Part shown: piece after piece, positions 51,771-64,000 of the stretch
How the letters are laid out: every line of letters begins with the position of its first letter
Position numbering within the stretch: the first letter of the stretch is position 1
Assembly: GCA_940337035.1 (NCBI GenBank)
Contig: OW679197.1
Location: forward strand, 56,131,903-56,195,902
DNA: 64,000 nt
Source of the DNA: Agriotes lineatus
Lineage: Eukaryota > Arthropoda > Insecta > Coleoptera > Elateridae
Direction: 5' to 3'
Position numbers and translations under genes: made by a program
The notes under the pieces: generated by a model
What the model was told of the DNA's origin: nothing
Seen by the model: only the letters and a program-made list of their open reading frames with translations
The model's database searches: none

Positions 51771-53700
51771 TAGTTCTGCCCATTCTATAAGGTCTTTAAT
51801 CTCTCTTCTTTAATCAAATGCGAGTTTGCTTTCAAACGTATCTTTTTACGAGTTTTCTAGTTTTTGTTGCAACTTCCTCGGCACTTTCTCTCATACCTTT
51901 GTCAGCAAATTGGTGTGTGGAAACATATAATATCTTCAGAGTTTGGGATTTATTTCTCAGGTTTTTTGTCTATTTTGGTTTGATGCTGTTCTTTTTTATC
52001 AATAATAATTTCCGCGTTAATCTTCTTCTGTCTATGTTGGGTCAGTCTCTTGTTGTTAATTTTTTACATTATTTTTGCTTCGACTATTTGATGGTTACTG
52101 CCTACATTTTTTATTACAAAACCTGGAATAGAAGAATTAACGATTTGACTGATTTAAAAAAACTGTTACATTAATTTCATGAAGAGCTGATTTAGAACTA
52201 CCAGCTCAAGTACAGAAGGGCCACGGAGGCAAACTGTTCAGTAATTTGCTTAAACGAGAGCTTAGGGCGCCAGGTTTCATTACAAAAGATTCGATAAATA
52301 AATCATGTATGGGGCATACGCATGTACAATACGAGTTTGACTAGATAAGGGTGTGCTGCAGTTCAAAACGACTGTTACGACCTTAAATCACTTTAGGGAT
52401 AGTCTAAATGAGTCGATCGGACACGTTAACTTCAAAAAGGCAAAGCTCACTCTAATCACTCCTTAACTTGCTGTAACCGACGGTTGATCGGCTATTGATT
52501 AGGGAGAAGGGGGCTTTGGATCAACACGACGTATTTTAGAGTTAGATGCTATCAAAATAGGGGCTGATTGGAATAAAAATATGAGGGGGGAATGAGCGCC
52601 ACGAATTTCATTTATAGAACGGAGGAGACATTTTTCGGCCGGCCCTCGTAGAAATTCGAAGTCAGAGAACCGACGCTTCACTTTGACAGTCTTGTGCGAC
52701 GTTTCGGCTGCTTGGGGATCTACCGTGGTTGGCCTGTAGCTTCGCCGGTCACCTTGATACAAAAATTATATTGATTACATTGAAACCACAGTAGTGAACA
52801 AGCCGGACAAAAATTCTGAATGATATGATGCAACAATGATGACAATTTACTTTAAAAGTAGGTGACGTACGTCCGCTCGTAAAAAAGCTCTAAAATTACA
52901 TAAACGAGAAAAACAAGTAGTTCATAATACTTGAGTAATGTCCGGAGATGTTGTTGATTGCCGCAGCCGAATGGTCTCACCGTCTCGTCGATGTCTCTGC
53001 AGATGGTTACAGGACAGCGCAGAGTGTTGGCCGTCGAAACAATGTTATTAAACAAACTACCAAAAGGCCGGGTTTTGCAAGAAGGTCTTTGTAACAACAA
53101 GCAAGAAAAAAGTAAAACGATAAATAATTACCACAGTTCCCTAGATTTGGCACGTCGGAAAACCTCTCTCGTAGAAATTCGCCAAATCGTTAATTGCACA
53201 CGCAGTGCTGCAATACAACGGGGAAGATTGGTTGGGCCATAACACACACCCGTCAAGGAAAGCTCAACCACACACAACCCTACGGTAATAGCTTCAGACG
53301 AAGAGTCTCTTACAACGAGACGCACTACAAAAAGCATACCAACAACGGCTCCATATTAATTTTGAAGACACCCCACGGCGGCGGTCAAAGCTCCCTTGGA
53401 GCTGACACAGTTGAACCACTTCGTAACGCTGTCCCTGTGTTAATCCTCGAGACGTGGTCGGAATAGAAGGAGACGCGAGAATGTGCCGCTTGTTTTCTCT
53501 GTCATATTTATACAGAAGACCAATTTTTACACAGCCTTGCAATAGGTTTTCGTGCCAAAAGGCCATACGTCAGGGCAAACATGTGGCGACTTGTTTGCTG
53601 TAGGGCGGAGCTTAAATCATCAGACTAGTTTTTACAACGTGACGTCATAGAACATCTGTGCCGGGTCGCACACGTGCAAGCGATCAAAACTACACTATAC
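51771..53700. other. No supported gene; GC-enriched part 52400-53660
   Basis: Open frames of 80-118 codons occur in several phases without recognisable domains. The region from 52400 to 53660 is close to even GC content with CpG steps and includes a CRE-like TGACGTCA at 53641-53648 and CACGTG near 53672. A host regulatory or exon-bearing region is possible. I see no repeat here. Confidence 0.3.
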
Positions 53701-56700
53701 TAGAACGATCGGGAAGCGTCGATATATAAATTTCAAATAGAGCCCGGGTTTGCCAATATTTAAAGTAAAAGGTGGGGGAAAAGAGCGGACGTTTGAAATG
53801 TAAGTGCGGGATTTTAAACTGACCTGAACTAGTGCTTGGAATCAGTTTATCAAAGTATAAAAAAACCTAACTGATATGAATGAGCATCAGTTGGCTTTCA
53901 AAAATGATCTATTTATTAACATAATTTATTTATTGCGCCGCACGATGAAGCCTCTTCGAACGGACGCAAAGATAGATATGGCACTGTTTATCCCATTAAA
54001 AAATCATGCTCTTCACACAATCGCCGGAGAGCGCGCACACATACTTGTTGTTCGGCGAAATTAGCCGTTTACTAGGAACATTCTTAGCAAGTGGAAAATG
54101 CAGCATAAATTAAACAATACATAAATCAAATAAAATTTGGTTAATAACTAACCGTTTTTTACTGCTTATAAAATCATAACGAAGTGAAAATAGTCAACAG
54201 TATAGGGTTGTTCACTAGTAAAAGAAATTATAATTGACTTTAAGATGTATCTTATAATGTGTAACCTTTATGGCCGACGTGATTTGATAAACTATGTGTT
54301 TCCAATTGTAGTGAGAGCGTGACCTGCGAGGGGGCTGCACGAAAGATTTAAACTAAAAGAAATCTGATCTATACCACTGCCCACATGCTCTAAAGTCTTC
54401 CAGAAAGGACCAGATGCTATGATGTTTCCTAGAGCCAAATGTGCAGCACTAAAAAGTGGGATATTTGCAGCAGAAAAGGGATAACGAACGAAGAAGCGAA
54501 GAAAAGGAAACCTTAAAATACATTCGACTAAATGGCAGACCATGGAAAGGGAGGGATAATCAGATACCTAAGATTTCGGGCGATCAACAGGTGTTTTACT
54601 TCTAAATACTATCAAATCCTGATTTAATCAGATGAGTACAGCAATTCACCAAACCAATAAAATAAAATCTGCTCCGGATCATCGACGATTTTTTGGAAAA
54701 AATCCGCCTACAAAGCGCCATCAGGAGCCCCGAAAAATGCGTCGGATAGGTTTGCGAGTGCAACTGGGATTTAAAATTATTCAAAAAGAAACGGAAACCA
54801 AAAATAGCTCTGCTTTGAAGCTGTATTCGCCATTTTTTTAAGAATAGAATGCTAATAGCAAATTTAAAAAGCTTTAGAACGGTATATAGGCGACGTGATA
54901 TACACAACGGAAAGCTGCAGCAATAATAGGCAAACATTAGAAATAATACTTGAGAACCGCAAGAAAACGTTTATGAATAATGCTGTTTGAGTAAAATATT
55001 CAAAAACCGGACAGCTTCTGGAGGATGGCGAAAGTAGAACATTGGCAAATCTGAGTTTGATAATTTTGTATGTCTATGTCATCTACTCAAATGGAACTTG
55101 TACTTCAAAACTGGGGATTTATTCATCCAGCTATCAGAAATCATTTATCCTTTGGAGATCAAACAAGCTCTTGCACATTATTATAATTTAAAATTTTCTG
55201 GCAATAAGCCGTTCGACTTTGTTGAATATGAGAAGAAAGAAAAATATTAAATATTTAGTAACAAATACACTTTCTTTCGGAGTAAAGTCAACGATTTGGA
55301 TCAGTTGTTTTCTTTCATATATATCAAAATGCCTCTGGATTTAAAGTTTATGCAAAATGTAGCATTATTTGAAAGTAGATTAATTAAGTATTGTGTAGTA
55401 AATATTTAAATTCTCTTTCAGTTCAGTTATGTAAATTATATAGTGTATACTTGAACAATTCTTTACTTTACACACACCACAACTTGGCCAGCTTGTCTAT
55501 ATCTTACATACTAAGCATCATGTTAGTTTTCGATGGTATAAGGATAACTATGTTTTCTCTTGATAAGAAATGTGCTTTTTGTACAGCATTTCTAACGAAC
55601 TTGCAAATTATATGCCATAATGATAGAGTAATATAATTTTCTAAAACGCATTAGTAAGAACGTTTTAGAGAAATAACGTTCTCAACTAAATTTCGAGTTA
55701 AAAGTAATCCCGCAGTAGCAATTTTCCATTTGTCGTTTGATTCCAACTTCGCTGAGCAGCACTGTTTATTTAAAAGACTTTATATGCTCTTTAAAAGGTT
55801 TCAAAAGCGCCTAAGACGCATTTGCCGTTGCAGGTTAGGGTGGAATGAAGTGCTATTGCATTATTCAAGTGTCTATCCGAGTCCGAGTGGTGAGTAAACA
55901 TGAGCACATCAAGAATACTGGAAACACCGGAGTCCTGCAACTCCGGAGTTGGAAAGTCCGGGCAGACTTGATTCTACAATCACGGATGTGCTTAAAAGGA
56001 TTTAAAAATTTAGGGCGCTCAGTCTCGTTTGCGCTTTGTATCAGCTTTAGTCCAGCTTGGCTCGACGGAATTTGGGTAATTCGCTCTAATTAGACATTCG
56101 CTTGCACGATCGGGGCTTGCCGCTCCGAGCGATTAATTTGACGTCCTTTGCAGCTTCTACACAAATTGGTAACTGGATCCTGTACATACTAAGCCGTACT
56201 ATTTCCAGGATACGGCGATATGACAAGTTCCTAATGAATTGAAATTCCGCCAACAATGTCAACAGGGGAAGAACACACACAATTCCGTGCCAACGCTGAT
56301 TGGCCTCCCCGGCCTGGCTGTTGGACTTCCAAACAGGAACGGCGTTTGCTTTTGAAGTTTGCTTTCGGCCTGCTTGACAACGACAGGAATTTACAATTTG
56401 GGCCGTCGCGAGCTGGGATGGAATTGGAATCAGGGCCAGCCGCAAACTTTGTTACTACAGAAAAACGGTACTGATTGTAAACAGAGCTTACAGCTCAATT
56501 TTTGTAATACAGTAATCGGTAATAGAAATGTGTGTATACATAATGTAAATTATTATCGATTGTGGTTGATTATCGTAACTGTTCTTGGTGCCCTTAGGTG
56601 TATAAATTTGTAAAATATGGAAACTTTCACCACACTATTACTTACATGATACTTGTTTCACTATTGTGATAGAATTCAAGTTATTAGTAAAATTAGAAAC

Positions 56701-58984
56701 GTAACGTCAGCATAAGTAGACCGAACGTAGGTTAAATTGCAAAGGCACAGTGTTTAGATGTGTTAGCTTTAAAAAGAAGGGTTTTTAAGGAAACGGGGTT
56801 ACCAGTCGTGAATCGAGTCTGTAGTCGTACCCTATTCGCCTTTTTGTAATAGAAAACGAAGTTTCAAGGCAAAAACCATAATTTTGAATACTAAACTCTA
56901 GTGTAGGTAGCACGATATCAATAGCAAAATTTAACAAGTAACTTTTATAATCTACGTAATAAGCATAAAACTTAAATTTGGTTTATTTATTTGTTAGCAT
57001 ACTTAGGTTTCTCGAAAGATTATTATTCATTTTACTGCAATAATTTTTAATTTGGTTGTAAACTTAATTATAATTATTCATATTAACAAATTTCCATGTT
57101 TAATACAATATTTAATAAGATTTGGATATAAAAGGATTTAAAAATTTCAGCTCTAACTTGATCTTTTGTTTTTTCTACATTTGTGAGATACAAAGCTATT
57201 ACGTCTAGGGAATAACGAAATTTAAATAATTGATAGTGTTGCCTCTCGTAAAGCCATTTTAATGCGCGAAAGGAAGATAGGGCCTGCTGTTATCAAAAGG
57301 ATGAGTGTAAACGATGCACAGCTTATGGTTTGGTGTAAATTGCTCCTTGCTTTACGATTAATTGCATCGTTATCACTTTGTTTGTTTGTTATTGACAAGA
57401 TCTAGGCATGCAGAGTACCACGTACTTTAGTCACCAACTGGTATGGTCATATGGTTAAAGTCCTACTTTAAATTTTGCCAAGATGAAGGAGTTTCAACCC
57501 TAGCAAGGAATCTTTTACATGCCACACATCGTAATAAAATGATGGCGAATTGTTATCGCTAACTACGCAAAATACTCTAAAACCAATTTTTTCCGAATTT
57601 TTGCAGTTTTAATGAAAGCATAGAGAACTTAATGATTAAGTGATATGGGTATTACCGCGCTAAAATTTGACTGGTGTGCATGAACACGTAAGTTGCAGTA
57701 GGCAATAAATTATTATTACAAGAATTATTGACATTATCCACGTTTGTGTAATTACCTCGACATACAGGAATTGAACACTTATTCAGTATGTTGAAATATC
57801 TATGTACAAGACTTGCAAAAATACCGTGTACAATTGCTATATACTACTACTTATTAACTTAACTCACCGGCAACGCTAGCAAATCGCTATGTGGACAATG
57901 CATTTATTTTACAGCCTCCTATAACAGTTATTTACGTGTTTATTTGTGCAGTACTAATAGTAAACCACTCACACGCACACCACGAAACACTACCAAAGAT
58001 ACTAAGTAAGCTGTCTATTTATCATTGATAATTTCTATCAACATGTAGACAGACTCAGGCAACGGCCATACTGATCGCCTTTATTAGTAGACGTCACAAG
58101 TCCGTGATGTTAGAGGGCTGAGGACTGTATTTAGGTGGTGCTGTATATACTTGTAAACCAAGGATAAACTAGTGGATATTTGCATGTAGTTAAAAAATAT
58201 ATGTCTGCTATTGATATACTTCAATTCCAACAAATAGCTTTGCATTAAGTACTGGTGATATGGAAGTCTATATTTGCAAATTCGCAATTCATAAAAAAAA
58301 CTAACGCTGTTTTGTTCAGTTTTAGTAAAGAAGGCGGTAAACTGGGTAAGGAAATTACAACTGAACAGTATTTTAACTATTTTCGCGAGAAAAAGCTTAT
58401 TTTTGTTAGTAAATAATGAAGAAGACTGAATATGACGAATCATAATAGCTATTTAAGTAACGAGGAATGTAAGGACCTATTAAAATTTGAGGTAGGCAAG
58501 TACAAGCCAAGGCGAAACCGCGGTATGTTACCTGCCGAAAATGTGAATAGGCGATACATTCCGAGTTTTATTATATTTTTACCGCTGCCTATTAAAATTT
58601 TCCTAGATTAAAAAAAAAATCGTTTGGTTTGTCACCTGTCACCAGGATTAATTGTCGTGAATCGTGTTACCTGTGAGTGTCACATGTCACATACACACTT
58701 GCGATTATAAACAAAACGTTTAAGTCTGCATCTTGCATTGTGCATTTTATTTTCCTAGGAACTTAATAATAATATTAAGTTCCGTTGTCAAGGGAAAGCA
58801 GCAAACAAATATAAAAGCCGACTTACACGTTTTGTTACTAAGGCTGTATCACTGACTTACTTGATCGACAGCGACAGCGGGAAAAAGTATATATACTTTT
58901 CGTACTAGGGGTAAAAGTAGAATGTAGAGCATATTAGTAAAAAAAAATAATTGAGTACGTAATATGCAGTGGAATACAAAATTG
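53701..58984. other. Long gene-poor interval with GC-enriched islands
   Basis: No protein-like frame stands out. Two neighbouring islands, about 55830-56110 and 56230-56470, are GC-enriched and not repeated in the window. The first contains GCTCTAATTAGAC (a homeodomain-type site) and a GTGAGT donor-like site near 55890. They resemble conserved regulatory elements, but comparison is needed. A palindrome AACTTAATAATAATATTAAGTT lies at about 58761-58782. Confidence 0.3.
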
Positions 58985-59345
58985 CATCCAACAACTCAAT
59001 AAATACCAAAAAACATAAATTTTGTATTGACAGCTATGAAAAGTTAAAGTGACAAATTAATTAAAAGTAAAAAGTACCATGATATTAAATAATTTTATCA
59101 TTAGAGTCGTTTGTCATTTGTTTTATACGTTTGGTAGAACCAAAGTGTATTATTGGTGACACTGTCAGTCTATGTCAAATTCGAGGTTAACAGGTCAGGT
59201 TTTGTTTGTTATTTGAGACAGACTGACACAAAACCTAATCTGCTAATCTCAAATTTGACATAGATTGACAGTGCCAGCAACAATACGCTCCAACAGTATC
59301 TTTCTACCTTCTACGTTGTCTCACTAGTGACGTTTATTCTCTCAC
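58985..59345. repeat. Hairpin repeat, copy 3 with shared flank
   Basis: The hairpin at 59160-59274 (CACTGTCAGTCTATGTCAAA and its inverse) is the third copy of the family; the preceding AACTCAATAAAT...TTTTGTATTGACAGC flank and following TCTCACTAGTG are shared with copy 2. A single related arm occurs again at 60201-60248. Confidence 0.75.
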
Positions 59346-60553
59346 TAGTGGGTAATATATCACATTACACATGCAATATCAACATAGTAATGGTGTTATT
59401 ATATAGAGAGGTTTGGTAATAGTTATTTACTACACAAGTAGTGTTATGATGTGGATATTATCCACCAGAGAAAAAGTTTGGCTTACGAGACCGTAGGCCG
59501 TGTGGGTTACTTTTATCGTGCGGGTATACCTTGTAACACTAGGCGGTCAGTATATTTTATCCACGCCTCTCAATAGACTAGAAAAGGCATTAAAACCAAA
59601 ATTCGTTTTTGAAATCACAATTTTTTGTTCGAAAATAGATAAAATCTTGCATTACAAACGTAAGCAAATGATATATTTTCCTAGTTGTAATATAAATAAC
59701 TATCATTTCGTACATCTAGGATAATTTACTTCAATAAGAAATTATGACTTTATGAGGCTTAAAATACCGGTATTTTTTAATGTAGTTACATTTTCATTAC
59801 ACCGCCTTTTGAGTTTGATTCTAATAACTTATTTTTTTTTCATTTTCTTTGAATATCTTACTCCGCGCAAGTTTTTTAAATATTGAATTAACGATCTAGC
59901 GTTCACTAGTATCTCTTCAACTACGAGAAATTAATAATACAACTATATTTAGGTTTTACTCATTATTGGATGCACAGTTGAAAAATGATTTAACTCGCAA
60001 CGTTGATGTTGAGGCAGTTGGTACTATGTGGTTCCGAGTAAAAACGATATGTACCACAACAGCATTAGTAATTTATTAAATTCTTTACCCACAACTCACA
60101 TACTGCAGAGGCATAATTATACTGATATCAGTTGTATTATGTAGGCCATAAACCTCTACAGTCCTATAGCCATAAAATCCTAAGGTTTTATTTTATTTAA
60201 AACACTGTCAAGCTATGTCAAATTCGAAATTTACAGGTTAAGTTTTGCGTTAGTCCAAATTGCTTAAAAACAGAATCCCTTTCTGCAAACTTCTTCAAAA
60301 TTTAGGACGACTGAGAACATTGTCGATGAATATTTCGACTAATCACTTTTTCCCATTTCCTCTCAAATTCAGAGTTGACTCAGATTTGACTTGATTCTGT
60401 TCTATTAATTTCTGCTCAGTATTTTGTTTATTGGCTAGAACTTTTGCACACGTCAGGATAAAAGTTTGTGACCACACACAACGCTTTTGATGGGCACTTT
60501 ATGACTCTTTACTCGGTTACCAGATTTAAAGCAAACAAACCGAGATTTCTTAC
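59346..60553. other. AT-rich DNA with one isolated hairpin arm
   Basis: At 60201-60248 the sequence CACTGTCAAGCTATGTCAAA, then TTCGAAATTTACAGG, matches one arm of the hairpin family without its partner, so it is a truncated copy. No gene was recognised in the interval. Confidence 0.45.
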
Positions 60554-61538
60554 CTGTCTATTATGTAATTTTTCCCAGTTACAGACTCATTTTCTGTGCC
60601 AGATTGTGACTTTTCTTATGGTACTTTCTTTTCGGAACACAAATAAGAAATAATGGGAATGAAATCCGCTTTCTTCCTAGTTTTACATTGAAATTGAACG
60701 TCATATATTTCATAACTGGTTCGGGCGGGTGAAATTCTTTCGTCTCCTTCAATTTCACACTTTAGAAATTTGTGCAGTTCAATTCCTTTCCTGTTCCCGA
60801 TGATTTTGCTTTAGGACTTTTTTAATGCTCTTATAATATCTTCAGATAGAGAGGATTCCACAAGGGAAAATAGGATAGGATACTTACCATTTGTTTTCTC
60901 TAGGGCTTCCTATGATCTTAGGTGTGATTCCAAATTGTCGTATAGTAACGATACACTACTTTTCACCTTTACACGATACATTTTAATGACTAGCTTCAAT
61001 AATTCTTTTCTATAAACTGGTATTAGTATTTTTTTTCCATTTTTCAATTCCAAACTTGCGATGACCTTCGGATAATTGTCAGCGGGAGGGTAGCTTTCTA
61101 TCAATGCTCCCGTAGTCAATAACAGGTCGTTCAAAGATGAGGTAAGTGAATGGCTAGGATTTTAGAAAAAATTTAGGGAAATAGATGAAGACGAGCACAT
61201 CAACCATATGATACGTTTCAATACTCATTATAAGCAATAGTGAGTGGGCCAAAGGCTCTTTCAACGCCCTGTTGTTGTCTTCGGAGAACTAAATCTTCAC
61301 TTAATTCAGTTCAGTTGAGTTGAATCACTTAAAACTTATCACCATAGTCTTCTTTGGCTAGTCGCTCCGCTAAATATTCTTCTTCGACAAAGTTGTCACC
61401 ATTAACTAGAAGTTCAAATAACTGCTGATCTAAAAAATACGATTTGGAGAAAACCGTCTCCAACTTGGCGAATAGGAACTGGAAAACCGGTTTGTGATAT
61501 TTCTCTTCAACAGTAGCGGTGACGAAAAAACTATACAA
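60554..61538 (-). pseudogene. Unrecognised gene or gene remnant, exon-like segments
   Basis: Three protein-like segments lie on the minus strand. Segment 1 (61538-61329) begins right after an acceptor-like TTACTTGTAG and reads for 69 residues to a stop (FFVTATVEEKYHKPVFQF, then AERLAKEDYGDKF). Segment 2 (61153-60888) follows TTTTCTAAAATCCTAG and includes LIESYPPADNYPKVIASLEL and KKILIPVYRKELLKLVIK, with one in-frame TAG shortly before a strong donor ATG/GTAAGT. Segment 3 (60839-60587) follows a 48-nt putative intron and includes ELHKFLKCEIEGDERISPAR and ADFIPIISYLCSEKKST, with one in-frame TAA. I do not recognise the family. The splice signals suggest an intron-bearing gene; the stops suggest decay or mis-set exon limits. 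Confidence 0.4.
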
Positions 61539-62762
61539 CTACAAGTAAGATAGGGTTAGACTGTGGGAAGGCTTTAATAACAGTTGCTAATTTTAATCTT
61601 CCAACAACATTGGGAGACATTTTACATTTACTTGTTCGAAATTTTACACAAAATAGGTTTAACGCTCTCCTCTTGTTTATTTGTTTAGCAACAGCCCTAT
61701 TTTATAACTTGGCAAGATATATAATGTGGTTTACTTCTAACAGTAGCATCTCAAGATTAAATTTCGTCAATCCCATTACATTTCATATCTTAGTTGTTTT
61801 CCTCTAACCTTTGGGCTTATGTTTGCTAATAGATATTGACTATTTTTATCAGATGGTTTAGTAATATTTTATGAAATAGAAGTAGTTACTCCGACATGGA
61901 GTGTACGAAGTATTGAAATTCCCTCAGAGTGGTCTGAGTCAAATATCTCTAAAATTTAGTGTCAACCGACTAATGAACCCACTATATCAGATCCCTGCCT
62001 CGGCTGTGCGGATATTTTGGCGTAGACCCCAGCCCACTAGATCTCTCCCTGGTATTGGATAGTGTCTAAACATGCTGTGCGGTGTACGTATGTTCGTATG
62101 TGTAGACGATTGCGGTCGCCAGGAACCTTCCTGAAGTCTTGGATCTGTTTCATCCGATAGGTCGTCCGAAAGTGAAGGCAACATCAACTTTTGAGGTATG
62201 GCCGAAGGCAAAATTTCAAAGATAAAGCACGTTCTGATCTTTTTTATACAACACTTAAACCTCGCTAATCCGACATATAAATAAAAATCAAAGTCTCGAT
62301 ATACCGACATCAATTCAAAAATGACTGTTAACCTAGTCTAAGTTCCCACGTGTGAAGCACGTGCCATGGATGTGAGCCACGTGCCATAAGCCAAACAATA
62401 GTTGCCAGCCCTCAAAATGTTCGTATACGTCCGGTTGTTGTTATTTTCCGTAATAATCACATGTAAATATATAGGGCAAATTCACTGATGATGATGATGA
62501 TTACAATTTTTTTTTAAAATTTAATTAAACTTGTTCAAAAGTCTTTTTGTCATAACGGTTTCTTAAGAATCGCACACAACACATACAAAGTTGAATTGAT
62601 TAGATCTGGCAATTTTTAGTATTTAAGTTAATTTCATGAATTGATTTTTTGTTTTTGTTAAAATTTGATTGGAATGAAATAATTAATAAATTTGTTTTGG
62701 TTAAGCATTAATAGTATATTAAAGTATGAGTGGATAACAAGGTCTTTAAAACACGCTTGAGT
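61539..62762. other. No supported gene; possible pogo-like end near 62250-62320
   Basis: The phrase AACCTCGCTAATCCGACAT, followed by CTCGATATACCGACATC, recalls pogo/Tigger-type terminal repeats, but I found no matching inverse end. A 108-codon minus-strand frame over it (61987-62313) includes LPSLSDDLSDETDPRLQEGS and is not recognised. Repeated CACGTG sites lie at 62347-62390. Confidence 0.3.
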
Positions 62763-62797
62763 TTTCGAGCACGACGGCGTAGCCGGAGTGCTCGAAA
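62763..62797. repeat. Compact perfect hairpin with CGGCGTAGCCG core
   Basis: TTTCGAGCAC and GTGCTCGAAA pair perfectly, and inside them CGGC and GCCG pair around GTA, leaving only GA/GA internal mismatches. The 35-base structure is the tightest in the window. Confidence 0.8.
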
Positions 62798-63322
62798 TAG
62801 AAGTAAATTTATTGCTTAAAGAATACATAATTGCTTAAAAATAATATAACAAAATTATAATCATGAAAACACATAAGATTAGGATAAATAGATGTATGAA
62901 AAGTAACTCCATTTAACCAAAATAAAGCTTTTTGGGAACTAATAAATAAAAAATAAAAAAAGGGTTCTATTTCCCTGAGGTGAAGTATATAATAAAACCA
63001 TAACAAAAACAAAAATAAATTATGAGTCGGTATCAGATGTTAGTGTGACATTGTTACATTAAATTTAAATTCACTTTTTTTTAAAATAAATAAACCGTTC
63101 TACATAGCCCAAAGCTGTGCGTAGAATCGGTGTTTTGTAATTTACAGTGATATTATTGGCTAGATCAAGCGCAAATCTTATCTACACTAACTATTTTATT
63201 AATGTAATATAATCAAAATTAAGCAAATGACATGACACGAAATGCAAACAAAAAAACATGCATAAACATGAACCATATCTACTCTACATAAATTAATTAT
63301 AATTCACATTGAAAAAAAAACA
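62798..63322. other. AT-rich DNA, probably LINE 3' untranslated region
   Basis: This lies directly downstream (minus strand) of the LINE stop codon. No clear tail or target duplication is visible, so the 3' end of the element is not fixed. Confidence 0.35.
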
Positions 63323-64000
63323 TTACTCAATTCTCCTGAGCAGATGTTCTGATATTTCAGGGTGGTTTATGAAATACTTTTTCAATTTTTTTGTGAACAT
63401 ATAAGGTCTACTTTGTTTTACTTCGCTTGGAATGTTATTAAAAATGTTAGGCGCCAAGTAGCTAAAAGATCTCTGCGATTATGTTTTGTAAAAGAATGGA
63501 ACTTTATAAATTTCCAGTTTTGATCGCGAACTGGAGTATGTTTGAAACTGAAAAAATTTACTCTTAAAGAAAAATATTTTACACACTGTGGCGCAATATA
63601 AACTTGTTAAATTTAATAAATTAAGGTCGATAAAAAGTGGCGCTGTGTGGGTCAGTGGCGATACCCTCTCTACACATCTAATGAAAGATTTTTGAATTAC
63701 AGTCAGCGGATTGAGAGTTGTGTTGTAAATTCCCCCCCAGATAGAAATCCCATAATTCAGTAAAGGTTCAACTAGGGCTAGGTACATCATCCGCAAGATA
63801 TATTTGGGAAATACATTTCTAACAAAATAAAATCTATACCTAATAAATTTCAATCTTTGCAAAAGTGAACTAACATGGTGTTTCCAAGACAAATTTTCTT
63901 CTAATATGATTCCTAAATATTTAATTTTATTTGTTTGTTGAATTTCTGGGCAAGTGCAATTTTCTTCACACATTAAAGATGAATGAAATTTAGGATTTTG
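63323..64000 (-). pseudogene. Jockey/CR1-type LINE, RT thumb to C-terminus, partial
   Basis: The minus-strand frame enters from beyond the window and reads NKIKYLGIILEENLSWKHHV, NVFPKYILRMMYLALVEPLLNYGISIWGG, NPLTVIQKSFIRCV and, after an in-frame TAA at 63479-63481, SFSYLAPNIFNNIPSEVKQ to a final stop at 63323-63325. This is the complete post-motif-C region of a Jockey- or CR1-like polymerase. Apart from the single stop the frame is continuous over about 220 codons, so it is much younger than most LINE debris in the window. The catalytic part would lie beyond position 64000. Confidence 0.88.

Noticed and set aside
61987..62313. 108-codon minus-strand frame as a host gene
   Set aside because: It overlaps a segment resembling pogo/Tigger-type terminal repeat sequence, has no recognised domain and no clear start; kept only as a note in the regional entry.

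Overview
This is an A+T-rich, repeat-dominated stretch of an insect nuclear genome. The evidence is a BEL/Pao LTR retrotransposon with a tRNA-Tyr-type primer site, an I-clade LINE with RNase H and a (TAA)-rich tail, RTE-like LINE fragments, a tRNA-derived SINE, a Lep1-like Helitron and a candidate 48-nt spliceosomal intron. The order cannot be fixed from the sequence; the short intron and the repeat mix would fit a beetle, but that is a guess. I see no prokaryotic features, CRISPR array, rRNA gene or convincing complete host gene.

The one intact coding unit is the BEL/Pao element at 7382-13511. It has two identical 250-bp LTRs, a 5-bp target duplication (GTACG), a primer site, a polypurine tract and a single uninterrupted 1706-codon gag-pol frame. 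It looks very recent. It sits inside a GC-rich block (6893-7381 plus 13512-14560) that itself appears to interrupt an old RTE-like LINE. Pieces of that LINE can be followed from 5310 to 17050 (endonuclease start, endonuclease middle, endonuclease end, reverse transcriptase), broken also by an LTR-like repeat (5480-6500) and by a tRNA-like repeat (15590-16285).

Layout: 1-5300, decayed LINE and anonymous AT-rich DNA; 5310-17050, the layered LINE/LTR-like/GC-rich/BEL mosaic; 17050-22930, GC-rich islands, a 400-bp TA-flanked MITE (18915-19314) and a minus-strand LINE; 23302-24160, an old repeat carrying two SINE-like insertions, with an empty-site copy at 2745-3020; 24555-25351, hairpins and a palindromic tandem repeat; 27131-27910, a Helitron with an internal (GTCCC)n expansion; 29080-35445, a four-layer nest (TIR repeat, I-clade LINE, LTR-like remnant, RTE LINE); 35960-39180, inverted copies of a repeat family with tRNA-like bodies and (CTGT)n tracts; 39961-47400, hairpin MITE-like repeats and more LINE debris; 48660-51770, four or five LINE fragments in both orientations; 51771-58980, mostly anonymous DNA with GC-enriched islands; 58985-60250, more copies of the hairpin repeat; 60587-61538 (minus), exon-like open segments of an unrecognised gene; 63323-64000 (minus), the end of another LINE running off the window.

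The elements do not form a pathway. The interest lies in order of insertion: several junctions have visible target-site duplications, so relative ages can be read directly. The best candidates for undescribed biology are the tRNA-like repeat family, the near-perfect hairpin family near 39961, 46211 and 59160, the paired LTR-like repeats with intron-like signals, and the unidentified exon cluster near 61 kb.
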